From Haloplasmataceae bacterium (GTDB lineage Bacteria > Bacillota_I > Bacilli_A > Haloplasmatales > Haloplasmataceae): 58,072 nt of DNA. The position numbers were made by a program, and so were the translations under genes. Every line of letters starts with the position of its first letter. The first letter of the stretch is position 1. Below are positions 19,910-28,407 of the stretch, in pieces. Where the stretch lies: positions 1-58,072 of the forward strand of contig JARDZP010000007.1 of NCBI GenBank assembly GCA_029240795.1, given 5' to 3'. Below the pieces are notes generated by a model, which saw nothing but the letters and a program-made list of their open reading frames with translations, did no database searches and had not been told where the DNA came from.

Positions 19910-19937
19910 ATTTTACTATATTTAAGATTAAAATCAA
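19910..19937 (-). promoter_or_regulatory. Candidate promoter of the gcv operon
   Basis: On the minus strand: TTGATT (19932-19937), a 16-base spacer and TAAAAT (19910-19915). The predicted transcript would begin about 30 bases before the gcvT TTG. That leaves no room for a glycine riboswitch in the leader. Confidence 0.55.
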
Positions 19938-20011
19938 CTAAAATTAGGTAAAAATAAATATTTACATTCATTTATAGTATAAAAATAGTCAATATATAAC
20001 TTCTTAATGCA

Positions 20012-20046
20012 AAAAAAAAGAAAAACAGTAACCTAAATTACTGTTT
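20012..20046 (-). terminator. Terminator of the DUF4236 gene, overlapping its stop codon
   Basis: Stem AAACAGTAA/TTACTGTTT with a 6-base loop, including the last codons and TAG stop of the gene at 20033. It is followed on the minus strand by a long U run. Confidence 0.8.
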
Positions 20047-21103
20047 CCTCAATTTTAGCATGAATAAGATCTTTTACATCTTTAAAGTTAGGTTTATAAT
20101 CATAAACACTAGATAAATAAACAAAAGCTTTTTTGTGATTGCCACTTAAATACAATGCTTTACCATAAGCATATTTATAGGAAGCAATATTATCATCCAT
20201 CGTTTTACTTTTTACTGGTAATTTTTCATACCAAAGAATTGCTTTATTTAAATCACCTAATCCTAAAAAACAATCGCCTAATAATTTGTATTTAGCGAAT
20301 TTAATTTCTTCTTCTTCAGAATAAACATGTTCTATAGCGTTTATCCCTTCTTGATATTTACCTGTTTCAGTTAAACTTACTCCTTCGATAAAATAAATCA
20401 CTTCAAAGAGATCATTTTCTTTCTTATATTCATCAATAAAAGTTAATGCTTCTGCGTATTTTTCCATTCTAAATGCGGTGAATATCATTAACAACAAGGC
20501 CTTTTTATTTTTAGGTAACGTTTCTAAACATCGATCTAAAAGATAATAACACTTTTCAAAATAACCTTGATCAAAATATTTTATCGAGCGGTTTAAATCA
20601 TTAATAAAATTATTACGTTTTGAAACAAAAATATGAAATAAAGTAACTAAGATTAATAGTCCTAATATTATACCAAATAATAATTCAGTTTTAATAAAAT
20701 AAATGACAGCACTGATCACAACGAAACTAAAGTAAAGATATAAAAGATAATCCCTCGTTTTACTACCCATATATAATAAAATTTCTTCTTCTTCAGTCGG
20801 TATAGCTTCATAATCAGTTTCAGGATTAATAAGTTGTTCAACTGCTTCATCGGCGTTCGTTTGATTTATATCTTTTACTATTTCAGTTATATTTTTATCT
20901 TTATTATTATCCTTTTTCTTTTTCTTACCAAAAAATTTAGAATAATAAACGCCATCTTTACCAATTGTAATCCGAGTTCCTTCATTATTTTTACTGATTC
21001 GAAAACCTTTAAATCCAGTACTAAAACCAATTCCACCGTCTTTACTAAGATTAATTCGCGTATTCTTAGATAAACGGAAACTCTTTTTAAAACTAACTCC
21101 CAT
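20033..21103 (-). CDS. DUF4236 domain protein with membrane segments and TPR-like repeats
   Basis: A 356-residue protein in three parts. Residues 1-60 are a DUF4236 domain: FKKSFRLSKNTRINLSKDGG, then GIGFSTGFKGFRISK, with a run of glycine-ended beta repeats. A lysine-rich linker follows. Residues ~128-165 hold two hydrophobic segments. Residues ~180-345 are helical pairs with the TPR pattern (YFEKCYYLLDRCLETLPKNK, AILWYEKLP, KALYLSGNHKKAFVYLSSVY). TPRs mediate protein contact and DUF4236 has no known function. Probably a membrane-tethered scaffold. Monocistronic. Confidence 0.8.
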   Translation of the reverse strand: MGVSFKKSFRLSKNTRINLSKDGGIGFSTGFKGFRISKNNEGTRITIGKDGVYYSKFFGKKKKKDNNKDKNITEIVKDINQTNADEAVEQLINPETDYEAIPTEEEEILLYMGSKTRDYLLYLYFSFVVISAVIYFIKTELLFGIILGLLILVTLFHIFVSKRNNFINDLNRSIKYFDQGYFEKCYYLLDRCLETLPKNKKALLLMIFTAFRMEKYAEALTFIDEYKKENDLFEVIYFIEGVSLTETGKYQEGINAIEHVYSEEEEIKFAKYKLLGDCFLGLGDLNKAILWYEKLPVKSKTMDDNIASYKYAYGKALYLSGNHKKAFVYLSSVYDYKPNFKDVKDLIHAKIEETVI

Positions 21104-21250
21104 AATTTACCTCACAATGTTTTTCTTTTATTATACAATAATTGTTAGTATTTGCCAATATTTTATAGTAATACTTTTTCTTATAAACGAGCCAGTAAAG
21201 ATAGACTTAAGAAAAACTCATGAAGATAATGATCAAGGTACTTAGATTTA

Positions 21251-22087
21251 TCACTTATTATCTAAATCACCTAACCATTTAATCAAATCTTGATTATAAT
21301 CGGGAAACAAAAATATTTTCAGGATTTTCTGATGATATAAATGATTTAAAATGATTAATTTTCCTTTGCCAGGATCTAATTCATTAACTTTTTCAACAAA
21401 TGTTTGTGAATTCGCTACCTCTACAAGAGGATCTTTAGCATCATGAATACATAAAATTTGTTTTAAATGAGGAGATAACAAATGGGTGTATGGGTCAGCA
21501 CTTTCTTTATTGGCTAAGGTGACTACATAATTTTTAATCACATTAACTAATTTTTTATTTTTACATTCAAAAAAGTTAATTGGACCACTGATACTGACCA
21601 CTCCTGATATTAACTCTTTACTCAAACCATATTGTTCTAAGTAATTACTATAAGCCAATAAACAAACAATTTGAGCTCCAGAGGAGTATCCCATAAAAAT
21701 AAATTGCTTTTCTATGTTATTTTTTTTCGCTACTTTTAATGTTTCTTTAATAGCGTTAATAATATCTTCTATTTGTGTAGGAAATGTATATTTAGGAACA
21801 TAACGATGGCTCGCAACAATTGAAACATAACCAAAAATCGCTAAAAAACTACCAATATATTTAAAGATAAAAATAAAAGTTGATGTCCAACCAGTGCCAT
21901 TAATAAAGAAAATGATTTTATTTTTAGTGATTTTTTTTGGCATATAAAATAATATATATTGCTTATTATTTCTACCATAAAAATACTTTTTTATGTCAAC
22001 ATTTCGCTTAAATTTTAAATGTTGAAACATTAGTTTTAATACTATAAATGGGTAATTAACCATGTCGATGATACGATACTTAAGCAT
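21251..22087 (-). CDS. Alpha/beta hydrolase family protein
   Basis: A 278-residue alpha/beta hydrolase. The oxyanion-hole region FFINGTGWTSTF (residues ~57-68) precedes the nucleophile elbow GYSSGAQIVCLLA (Ser ~140). The acid and His are likely in LCIHDAKDPLVEV and NHLYHQKILKIFLFP. There is no signal peptide. The N-terminal ~30 residues are amphipathic or hydrophobic and may touch the membrane. The specific substrate is unknown. The ATG at 22085-22087 follows AAAAGGTGAATTTT and is preferred over the in-frame GTG three codons earlier. Confidence 0.75.
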   Translation of the reverse strand: MLKYRIIDMVNYPFIVLKLMFQHLKFKRNVDIKKYFYGRNNKQYILFYMPKKITKNKIIFFINGTGWTSTFIFIFKYIGSFLAIFGYVSIVASHRYVPKYTFPTQIEDIINAIKETLKVAKKNNIEKQFIFMGYSSGAQIVCLLAYSNYLEQYGLSKELISGVVSISGPINFFECKNKKLVNVIKNYVVTLANKESADPYTHLLSPHLKQILCIHDAKDPLVEVANSQTFVEKVNELDPGKGKLIILNHLYHQKILKIFLFPDYNQDLIKWLGDLDNK

Positions 22088-22256
22088 AAAATTCACCTTT
22101 TCTATATTTAATTATATACATATTATAAGGAATTTTACATATTTAATAAGCAAATCAATAGTCTTATATATTATTTTTTAGTAAACTATTTATGTAAACA
22201 CATGGTTTCTAAAAAAATTACGATAATATAAAAGAATGATATAAGGAGTGAAAAAA

Positions 22257-23153
22257 ATGGAATTAGGATTAATCGGATTAGGAAAAATGGGTTATAATCT
22301 CGCACTAAATTTACGTGATCATAATCATAAAGTAATAGCTTTTAATCGATCAAGCGATAAAATTGATCAAGCAGTAAAGGATGGGTTAACTGGAGTGTAT
22401 AGTTTAACTGAGTTAGTTAATAAATTAAGTAAACCCAGAGTAATATGGATTATGGTTCCAGCAGGAAACCCAGTTGATGAAGTGATTGATAGTTTAGTAC
22501 CATTACTAGATGAATCTGATATCATCATAGATGGTGGAAATTCAAATTATAAAGATACTTTAAGACGATTAGATGCATTAAAAGCTAAAAACCTTAGATT
22601 TGTCGATGTCGGAACAAGTGGCGGGATTGAAGGGGCAAGAAACGGAGCTTGTATGTTAATAGGCACAGATGATGCGACTTTTAACTACATAGAACCCATT
22701 TTTAAAGATTCTTGTGTTGTAAATGGTTATTTACACACTGGTCGAAATGGCTCAGGTCATTATGTGAAAATGGTACATAATGGAATTGAATATGGTATGC
22801 TTCAATCGATCGCTGAAGGTTTTGAAATATTTGAGAAGAGTCAATTTGATTTAGATTTTGAAAAAATCGCTAAAGTATTTAACAATGGTTCTGTTATACG
22901 TGGTTGGTTAATGGAATTAATGGAAAGAGCCTTTTCAAAGGATCCACACTTAGATGAAATAAAAGGTAAGATAAACTCATCTGGAGAAGGGTTATGGACA
23001 ATTCAAGAAGCATTAGAACTCGGCGTTCCTGCTCATGTTATAACAAGTTCAATGTTTGTTCGTTTTAGATCCCTTCAGGATGATACATTTTCAGGAAAAG
23101 TGGTGGCTGCGCTTCGTAATGAATTTGGCGGTCACGCTGTTGAGAAAAAGTAA
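22257..23153 (+). CDS. gnd: 6-phosphogluconate dehydrogenase, short form
   Basis: A 298-residue decarboxylating 6-phosphogluconate dehydrogenase of the short, YqeC/GndA-like class. NAD(P)-binding GLIGLGKMGYNLALNLRDHN is at the start. The substrate motifs are DVGTSGGIEGARNGACMLIG and GSGHYVKMVHNGIEYGMLQ. It converts 6-phosphogluconate to ribulose 5-phosphate. It is followed by zwf after 16 bases, giving two enzymes of the oxidative pentose phosphate path in one unit. The frame opens with a GTG inside the AAGGAGTG ribosome binding site, so the ATG at 22257 is the start. No 6-phosphogluconolactonase gene is next to it. Confidence 0.9.
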   Translation: MELGLIGLGKMGYNLALNLRDHNHKVIAFNRSSDKIDQAVKDGLTGVYSLTELVNKLSKPRVIWIMVPAGNPVDEVIDSLVPLLDESDIIIDGGNSNYKDTLRRLDALKAKNLRFVDVGTSGGIEGARNGACMLIGTDDATFNYIEPIFKDSCVVNGYLHTGRNGSGHYVKMVHNGIEYGMLQSIAEGFEIFEKSQFDLDFEKIAKVFNNGSVIRGWLMELMERAFSKDPHLDEIKGKINSSGEGLWTIQEALELGVPAHVITSSMFVRFRSLQDDTFSGKVVAALRNEFGGHAVEKK

Positions 23154-23169
23154 TGAAAAAGGTGATAAT

Positions 23170-24600
23170 ATGAATGGAAATTCATGTACTTTAGTCATTT
23201 TTGGCGGAACAGGTGACCTTACCCATCGTAAATTAATACCCGCGCTTTATAATTTAGAGCACGATTCAAATCTTTCCGAAAATTTTGCGGTTGTCACAAT
23301 CGGGCGCCGAGATTATACTGATCAAGAATATCGTGAAGAATTGAAACAATCAACTAAAAGTTTTTCAAGATTTTCTTTAAATGAAAGCACTTGGGAAAAA
23401 TTACAGAATCGTCTATACTATAAAAAATTAGATTTTACAAATAAAGATAATTATTGTGAACTAAATAATTATTTACTTACAATAGACAATTTACATCAAA
23501 CAGGAAGCAATCGAATTTATTATTTAGCTGTTGCACCTGAATATTTCGCTAATATTGTAGATAGCCTTCGTAGTGACTGTATGAAAGTACCTCATGCCTT
23601 TGAACGTGTTGTCATTGAAAAACCATTTGGTCGTGATTTAGAGTCCGCGACATTTTTAAACAATAAAATCGTCAATGCATTTACTGAAGCTAATACTTAT
23701 CGAATTGACCATTATTTGGGTAAAGAAATGCTACAGAATATCATGGTGATTCGATTTGCGAATATTTTCTTTGAACCATTATGGAACAATAAATATATTG
23801 AACAAGTACAAATTTCTTCCAATGAAACAATAGGTGTTGAAACACGTGGAGAATATTATGAGAAGTCTGGCGCAATTCGCGATATGCTTCAAAGTCATAT
23901 GTTTCAGTTATTAAGTTTAATAACAATGGAAAAGCCTAATGACTTATCACCTACATCCATTCGAGATGAAAAAGTAAAAGTCCTAAAGGAATTAAAAAAT
24001 AAAAACGTTGTGAGAGGTCAATATGAAGGATACCGGCAGGAAAAAAGGGTGGCTGATGATTCGAATACAGAAACTTTTGTAGCTTTAAAAGTTGAAGTTG
24101 ACAATCAAAGATGGAAAGGTGTTCCATTTTATATCAGAACAGGTAAAAAAATGCCTAAAAAATCAACTGAAATTGTTATTAAATTTAATAAGAGTGATAA
24201 CTTACTTTATGATTCCACTCATCTATCAGATAATCTACTCGTTATAAAGGTTCAACCCATGGAAGGAGTATTTTTCCAATTTAATGCGAAAAAGCCTGGG
24301 ACACAACACAAAATTATTCCGGTTCAAATGGATTTTTGTCAAAATTGTCAAGTTGGGATTAATTCACCTGAAGCTTATGAAAGATTACTATTTGATGTCA
24401 TGCGTGGAGACCAAACATTATTTGCCCGTTGGGATGAAGTTGAATATTCATGGAAATTTGTCGATCATATTATTGAGAAATGGATTAAAGAAGAACCACA
24501 TTTTCCTAACTATAAAACAGGCACTTGGGGACCTATCGAAGCTGATGAATTACTTACTGAAGACAATCACGAGTGGATTAATTTAGAAGGAGATTTATAA
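23170..24600 (+). CDS. zwf: Glucose-6-phosphate 1-dehydrogenase
   Basis: A 476-residue G6PD that makes 6-phosphogluconolactone and NADPH. The cofactor site FGGTGDLTHRKLIPALYNL starts near residue 10. The active-site motif RIDHYLGKEMLQN carries the substrate-binding lysine and histidine. The C-terminal half has FYIRTGKKMPKKSTEI. The open frame extends upstream into gnd in a different frame. The ATG at 23170 follows AAAAAGGTGATAAT and starts directly before the cofactor site. It is cotranscribed with gnd and the downstream cyclase, with which it shares a TAATG overlap. Confidence 0.95.
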   Translation: MNGNSCTLVIFGGTGDLTHRKLIPALYNLEHDSNLSENFAVVTIGRRDYTDQEYREELKQSTKSFSRFSLNESTWEKLQNRLYYKKLDFTNKDNYCELNNYLLTIDNLHQTGSNRIYYLAVAPEYFANIVDSLRSDCMKVPHAFERVVIEKPFGRDLESATFLNNKIVNAFTEANTYRIDHYLGKEMLQNIMVIRFANIFFEPLWNNKYIEQVQISSNETIGVETRGEYYEKSGAIRDMLQSHMFQLLSLITMEKPNDLSPTSIRDEKVKVLKELKNKNVVRGQYEGYRQEKRVADDSNTETFVALKVEVDNQRWKGVPFYIRTGKKMPKKSTEIVIKFNKSDNLLYDSTHLSDNLLVIKVQPMEGVFFQFNAKKPGTQHKIIPVQMDFCQNCQVGINSPEAYERLLFDVMRGDQTLFARWDEVEYSWKFVDHIIEKWIKEEPHFPNYKTGTWGPIEADELLTEDNHEWINLEGDL

Positions 24601-25220
24601 TGAAGATTTATGATGTATCAATGAATATTAATGAAAATATGATGGTTTATGGTAACTATCAAGCTAAAAAACCAAAATATATCGTTAGAGCTGATCATTC
24701 TAATTCAAGTCATTATGAAACGAGTATTACCCTTGATATGCATTCAGGCACACATATCGATGCACCACTTCATATGATTAAAGATGGGCAAACGATAGAG
24801 GCATATAAACTTGAGGACTTCATTACACCCTGTATTGTACTTGATCTAACAAATGTATTAGACAGAATAACAAAAGCTGATCTTATCAATAAAGACATTC
24901 ACAAAGGTGATTTTCTATTATTAAAAACAAAAAATTCTTATACCAATGAATTTAGTAAAGACTTCATTTTTGTTGAAAAGAGTGCTGCAGAATACCTTGT
25001 CGAAAAAGGTATAAAGGGTGTTGGAACTGATGGCTTAGGAATTGAGCGTAGTCAACCAGATCACGAAACACATATCTCTTTACTTTCAAAAGGCATCATC
25101 ATCATTGAAGGATTAAGATTAAAAGATATTCATGAAGGTGAATACATTTTAAATGCCTTACCACTTAAAATAGACAATGTTGAAGCATCTCCAATAAGGG
25201 CAATATTAATCGAAAAATAA
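24600..25220 (+). CDS. Cyclase family protein (kynurenine formamidase-like)
   Basis: A 206-residue metal-dependent hydrolase of the cyclase/KynB family. The HxGTHxDxPxH motif is seen as MHSGTHIDAPLHMIKDG (residues ~41-57), with LKTKNSY and GTDGLGIERSQPDHETH further on, all typical. The family includes arylformamidases and other enzymes, and the substrate here is unknown. Its start overlaps the zwf stop by one base (TAATG). A lactone- or amide-hydrolysing role next to gnd-zwf is tempting, but nothing in the sequence proves it. Confidence 0.85.
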   Translation: MKIYDVSMNINENMMVYGNYQAKKPKYIVRADHSNSSHYETSITLDMHSGTHIDAPLHMIKDGQTIEAYKLEDFITPCIVLDLTNVLDRITKADLINKDIHKGDFLLLKTKNSYTNEFSKDFIFVEKSAAEYLVEKGIKGVGTDGLGIERSQPDHETHISLLSKGIIIIEGLRLKDIHEGEYILNALPLKIDNVEASPIRAILIEK

Positions 25221-25224
25221 AGAA

Positions 25225-25260
25225 AAAAGGTCCTTAGGAAAATTCTTAAGTACCTTTTCA
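25225..25260 (+). terminator. Terminator of the gnd-zwf-cyclase unit
   Basis: Long imperfect hairpin from AAAAGGT to ACCTTTT (25226-25258), about five bases after the stop, with a U-rich 3' arm. Confidence 0.7.
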
Positions 25261-25449
25261 CATTTCTATATATATGATTAATTTTATTATATAATTAAAA
25301 TGTCCTTTTAGTTTCAGTATTAGGATATGCTTTATATTATTTGTAGTATTACTACTACTTTCAATGATAGTTGACTAATTTACATCACTGTTTATTTGGA
25401 AATTAGAACAACACTTGTTAGAAGATTAATTTGAATAATGCCAACATGC

Positions 25450-25476
25450 TTGACAAATTTCGTCTTATACTATAAG
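25450..25476 (+). promoter_or_regulatory. Promoter of the DUF898-like gene
   Basis: TTGACA (25450-25455), a 15-base spacer and TATAAG (25471-25476), about 26 bases before the ATG at 25502. Confidence 0.6.
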
Positions 25477-25501
25477 GTAATATGTAAAGGGAGGTAATTA
25501 T

Positions 25502-25825
25502 ATGGAAGTGACTGTACAAACAAATGAATCCTATTTTGATGGTGGATTGTTAGGTTTAATTGGTATAAGTTTATTAGGAATTCTAATAACATTGATTACT
25601 CTGGGAATTTGTTTACCATGGGCTATATGTATTAAAGAAAATTGGTTAACAAAGCATACTGTAGTAAATGGTAGAAGATTAAGTTTTGACGGAACCGCTA
25701 TCGGACTATTTGGTACTTGGATTAAAATTTTGCTTTTAGTGATAGTAACTATTGGAATATATAGTTTTTGGGCAAATTTAGCAATCAAAAAATGGGTTGT
25801 AAAACATACTCATTTCGCTGAATAG
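25502..25825 (+). CDS. Small DUF898/YjgN-like membrane protein
   Basis: A 107-residue membrane protein with two hydrophobic segments. Each is followed by a similar unit: TLGICLPWAICIKENWLTKH and TIGIYSFWANLAIKKWVVKH. This internal duplication, together with NGRRLSFDGTAIGLFGTWIK between the halves, is typical of DUF898 (YjgN-like) proteins. Their function is unknown. It has an AAAGGGAGG ribosome binding site and its own promoter. Confidence 0.75.
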   Translation: MEVTVQTNESYFDGGLLGLIGISLLGILITLITLGICLPWAICIKENWLTKHTVVNGRRLSFDGTAIGLFGTWIKILLLVIVTIGIYSFWANLAIKKWVVKHTHFAE

Positions 25826-25852
25826 TTTTTATAGTATTTCAATTGAAATGCA

Positions 25853-25891
25853 AAGAGTGGAAATATTTATTAAAATATTTCCACTCTTTTT
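25853..25891. terminator. Bidirectional terminator between the DUF898-like gene and htpG
   Basis: Sixteen-base-pair stem AAGAGTGGAAATATTT/AAATATTTCCACTCTT with a 4-base loop, placed between two converging genes. It has T runs on the plus side and A/T-rich flanks on both sides. Confidence 0.9.
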
Positions 25892-25893
25892 TA

Positions 25894-27798
25894 TTATTTA
25901 CTAGACTTAATCATTAAATCACACATTTTATTTGAAAATGCGATTGGATCATCTAGTGTAAATCCTTCTATTAATAATGCTTGTGAATATAATAAACCTG
26001 CATAGTCTTTAACAGAATCTTTATCTCTTTCATACAAGTTTTCAAGTGCAATAAATAAGTTATGTTTAGGGTTTATTTCAAGTACTTTTTGAGCTTTCAT
26101 CGCATTATTGCCACCTGGCATAGCGGCTAAAACTCTTTCCATTTCAAATGAAATACCTTCTTTACTTACTAAACAAACTGCACTATCTTTTAATCTTGAT
26201 GATAATTTAACTTCACTCACTTTATCTTTTAAGTTCTCTTGAATAAATTGTAAAAGATCTTTATGTTCTTTTGCTTTATCTTCAAGTTCTTTTTTCTCTT
26301 CTTTTGATTGTAAGTCTAAATCACCTTGTGAAATGGATTTGAATTTTTTACCTTCGTAATCCATTAGGACACCAATCGCAAATTCATCAATATCATCAGT
26401 AAAATATAAAACTTCAAATTCTTTATCTTTTAATAACTCCATTTGTGGTAATTTATCAATTTGTTCAATTGAGTTTCCTGAAGCATAATAAATAAATTCT
26501 TGATTTTCTTTCATTCTTGAAACATACTCTTTAAGTGTTGTATATTCTTTAGAATGAGATGATATAAATAATACCAAATCTTTTAATAAATCTTTTTTAG
26601 CACCATATTGGTCATATAAACCATATTTTAAGTTAACACCATATGTTTTGAAAAATTCAACATATTTTTCTCTTTCATTAGCTAACATTCTTTCAAGTTC
26701 ATTTTTAATTTTTTTCTCTAAATTAGAAGCTATTTTTGAAAGTTGTTTGTTATGTTGTAAAATTTCTCGAGAAATGTTTAACGATAAATCAGGTGAATCA
26801 ACTAATCCTTTAATAAAACGTAAGTAATCAGGTACTAATTCTTTACATTTATCTTGTATAAACACGCCTTTAGAATATAATTGTAAACCTTTTTCATACT
26901 TGTCAGAATATAAATCATAAGGTGCTTTAGTTGGTATAAAAATTAACGCATTATAATTTAAAGTTCCTTCAACATTTGTATGAATGACTTTTATTGGATT
27001 TTCAAAATCATGATATTGATGTTTATAAAATTCATTTAATTCTTCATCAGTAATTTCACTTTTACTTTTTTTCCAAATTGGAACCATTGAATTTATAGTT
27101 TCATTTTCAACTACAGTTTCGTATTGATCTTCTTTTCCTTCAACAGGTACCTCTTTTGAAGAATCCATCATAATGGGATATCTTACATAATCAGAATATT
27201 TTTTTACAAGTGACTTAATTTCATATTCATCTAAATATTGACTAATAGCTTCATCTTCTTCTTCATCATCACGTAAATAAAGAATTACTTCTGTTCCATG
27301 GTCAACCTTGTTGCTTTTTTCAATATTGTATGTGCTTTCTCCTGTAGATTCCCATATATAACCACTTTCAGAAAAAGGAGACTTTGAATTCACGACAACT
27401 TTAGAAGCAACCATGAAAGCTGAATAAAAACCAACACCAAATTGTCCTATGATATCTACCGTATTTTGACTGTTTTCTTTTAATTTTTCAATAAAAGCTT
27501 TTGAACCAGATTTAGCGATTGTTCCTAAATTTTCAACCAAATCTTCTTCAGTCATACCAATACCATTATCTTTAATAGTAATTGTTTTTTGATCTTTGTT
27601 TAATATTAATTCAATTTTTAATTCAACATCTTTAGATAATCTTTCATCAGTTAACGCTAAATAATTATATTTGTCTAAAGCGTCTGATGCATTTGATATT
27701 AACTCTCGTAAAAAGATTTCTTTGTGAGTATAAATTGAATTGATCATTAAATTTAATAATTGTTTCGATTCTGTTTTAAATTCTCTTACATTACTCAT
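25894..27798 (-). CDS. htpG: Molecular chaperone HtpG (Hsp90)
   Basis: A 634-residue Hsp90. The GHKL ATPase domain shows LRELISNASDALDK, DNGIGMTEEDL and GQFGVGFYSAFMVA within the first ~130 residues. The middle domain has SLNISREILQHNK, whose Arg contacts ATP, and the C-terminal dimer domain follows. Cytosolic ATP-dependent chaperone, full length. It has its own consensus promoter and no CIRCE-like inverted repeat in the leader. Confidence 0.97.
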   Translation of the reverse strand: MSNVREFKTESKQLLNLMINSIYTHKEIFLRELISNASDALDKYNYLALTDERLSKDVELKIELILNKDQKTITIKDNGIGMTEEDLVENLGTIAKSGSKAFIEKLKENSQNTVDIIGQFGVGFYSAFMVASKVVVNSKSPFSESGYIWESTGESTYNIEKSNKVDHGTEVILYLRDDEEEDEAISQYLDEYEIKSLVKKYSDYVRYPIMMDSSKEVPVEGKEDQYETVVENETINSMVPIWKKSKSEITDEELNEFYKHQYHDFENPIKVIHTNVEGTLNYNALIFIPTKAPYDLYSDKYEKGLQLYSKGVFIQDKCKELVPDYLRFIKGLVDSPDLSLNISREILQHNKQLSKIASNLEKKIKNELERMLANEREKYVEFFKTYGVNLKYGLYDQYGAKKDLLKDLVLFISSHSKEYTTLKEYVSRMKENQEFIYYASGNSIEQIDKLPQMELLKDKEFEVLYFTDDIDEFAIGVLMDYEGKKFKSISQGDLDLQSKEEKKELEDKAKEHKDLLQFIQENLKDKVSEVKLSSRLKDSAVCLVSKEGISFEMERVLAAMPGGNNAMKAQKVLEINPKHNLFIALENLYERDKDSVKDYAGLLYSQALLIEGFTLDDPIAFSNKMCDLMIKSSK

Positions 27799-27834
27799 CT
27801 TTTTTTCCTCCTACATTTTTTTGTTACAAAAATT

Positions 27835-27863
27835 ATAATATGAAATTTTCTAATATTTGTCAA
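27835..27863 (-). promoter_or_regulatory. Promoter of htpG
   Basis: On the minus strand: TTGACA (27858-27863), a 17-base spacer and TATTAT (27835-27840), about 35 bases before the htpG start. Confidence 0.75.
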
Positions 27864-27884
27864 GTGTTATGCTCAATAATATGA

Positions 27885-28243
27885 TTAACAATATAAAAAT
27901 TTTACATAACTAGGTAAGTTAGCATCGCTAGCTGCACAAACCGTAGCCCCACCCATTGAAATACCAAAAGAATGATTTCTACTTCTTTTCCATTCATACT
28001 GATGATTAAATCAATCCATTTTAACAAATCACTTTGATCATGATATGAAAGCCCGTTATAATGTCCTTCGCTACTCCCATGTCCTCTTAAATCAGATAAT
28101 AAAACAATTTCGCAAAATTAACCATGTCACTTCCTTTTTCATTATATCCATGGACTAGAATTGCCGTTTTATTAAATTCATGATTAATGTACTCTGCATT
28201 TAATTTTAAATTATCAAATGAATTCAGATTTAATTGTATTTTT
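27885..28243 (-). pseudogene. Decayed alpha/beta hydrolase gene
   Basis: Two frames together give a recognisable serine hydrolase. The first gives KIQLNLNSFDNLKLNAEYIN and ILVHGYNEKGSDMVNFAKLF before a stop. After a frameshift the second gives LLSDLRGHGSSEGHYNGLSY and then GISMGGATVCAA, the nucleophile elbow with Ser. This is the order expected for YqkD-like hydrolases. Both the N-terminal ~50 residues and the whole C-terminal cap and His region are missing, so it is dead. It fills most of the 610-base gap between htpG and ptsI. Confidence 0.8.
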
Positions 28244-28407
28244 CAATTCATTTTAACGAGAATTAATAGAAATAGTTACCTAAAATAAAAAACAAACAAT
28301 TATTAAGATCAAGGTAACCTAAATAACTATCAATATATCACCTCTAATAACATTATTTACAATATAATGAATTAAAATAAGCTATTATTGATTTAAATTT
28401 AATAAAT

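Noticed and set aside
19906-20032. Glycine riboswitch upstream of gcvT
   Set aside because: Only ~130 bases separate the genes, these include a terminator and a promoter, and no riboswitch-like helices are seen.
28250-28345. Inverted similarity around ATAGTTACC and TAACTAT between the dead hydrolase and ptsI
   Set aside because: Arms are short and far apart with mismatches and no T run, so it is not a convincing terminator or RNA.
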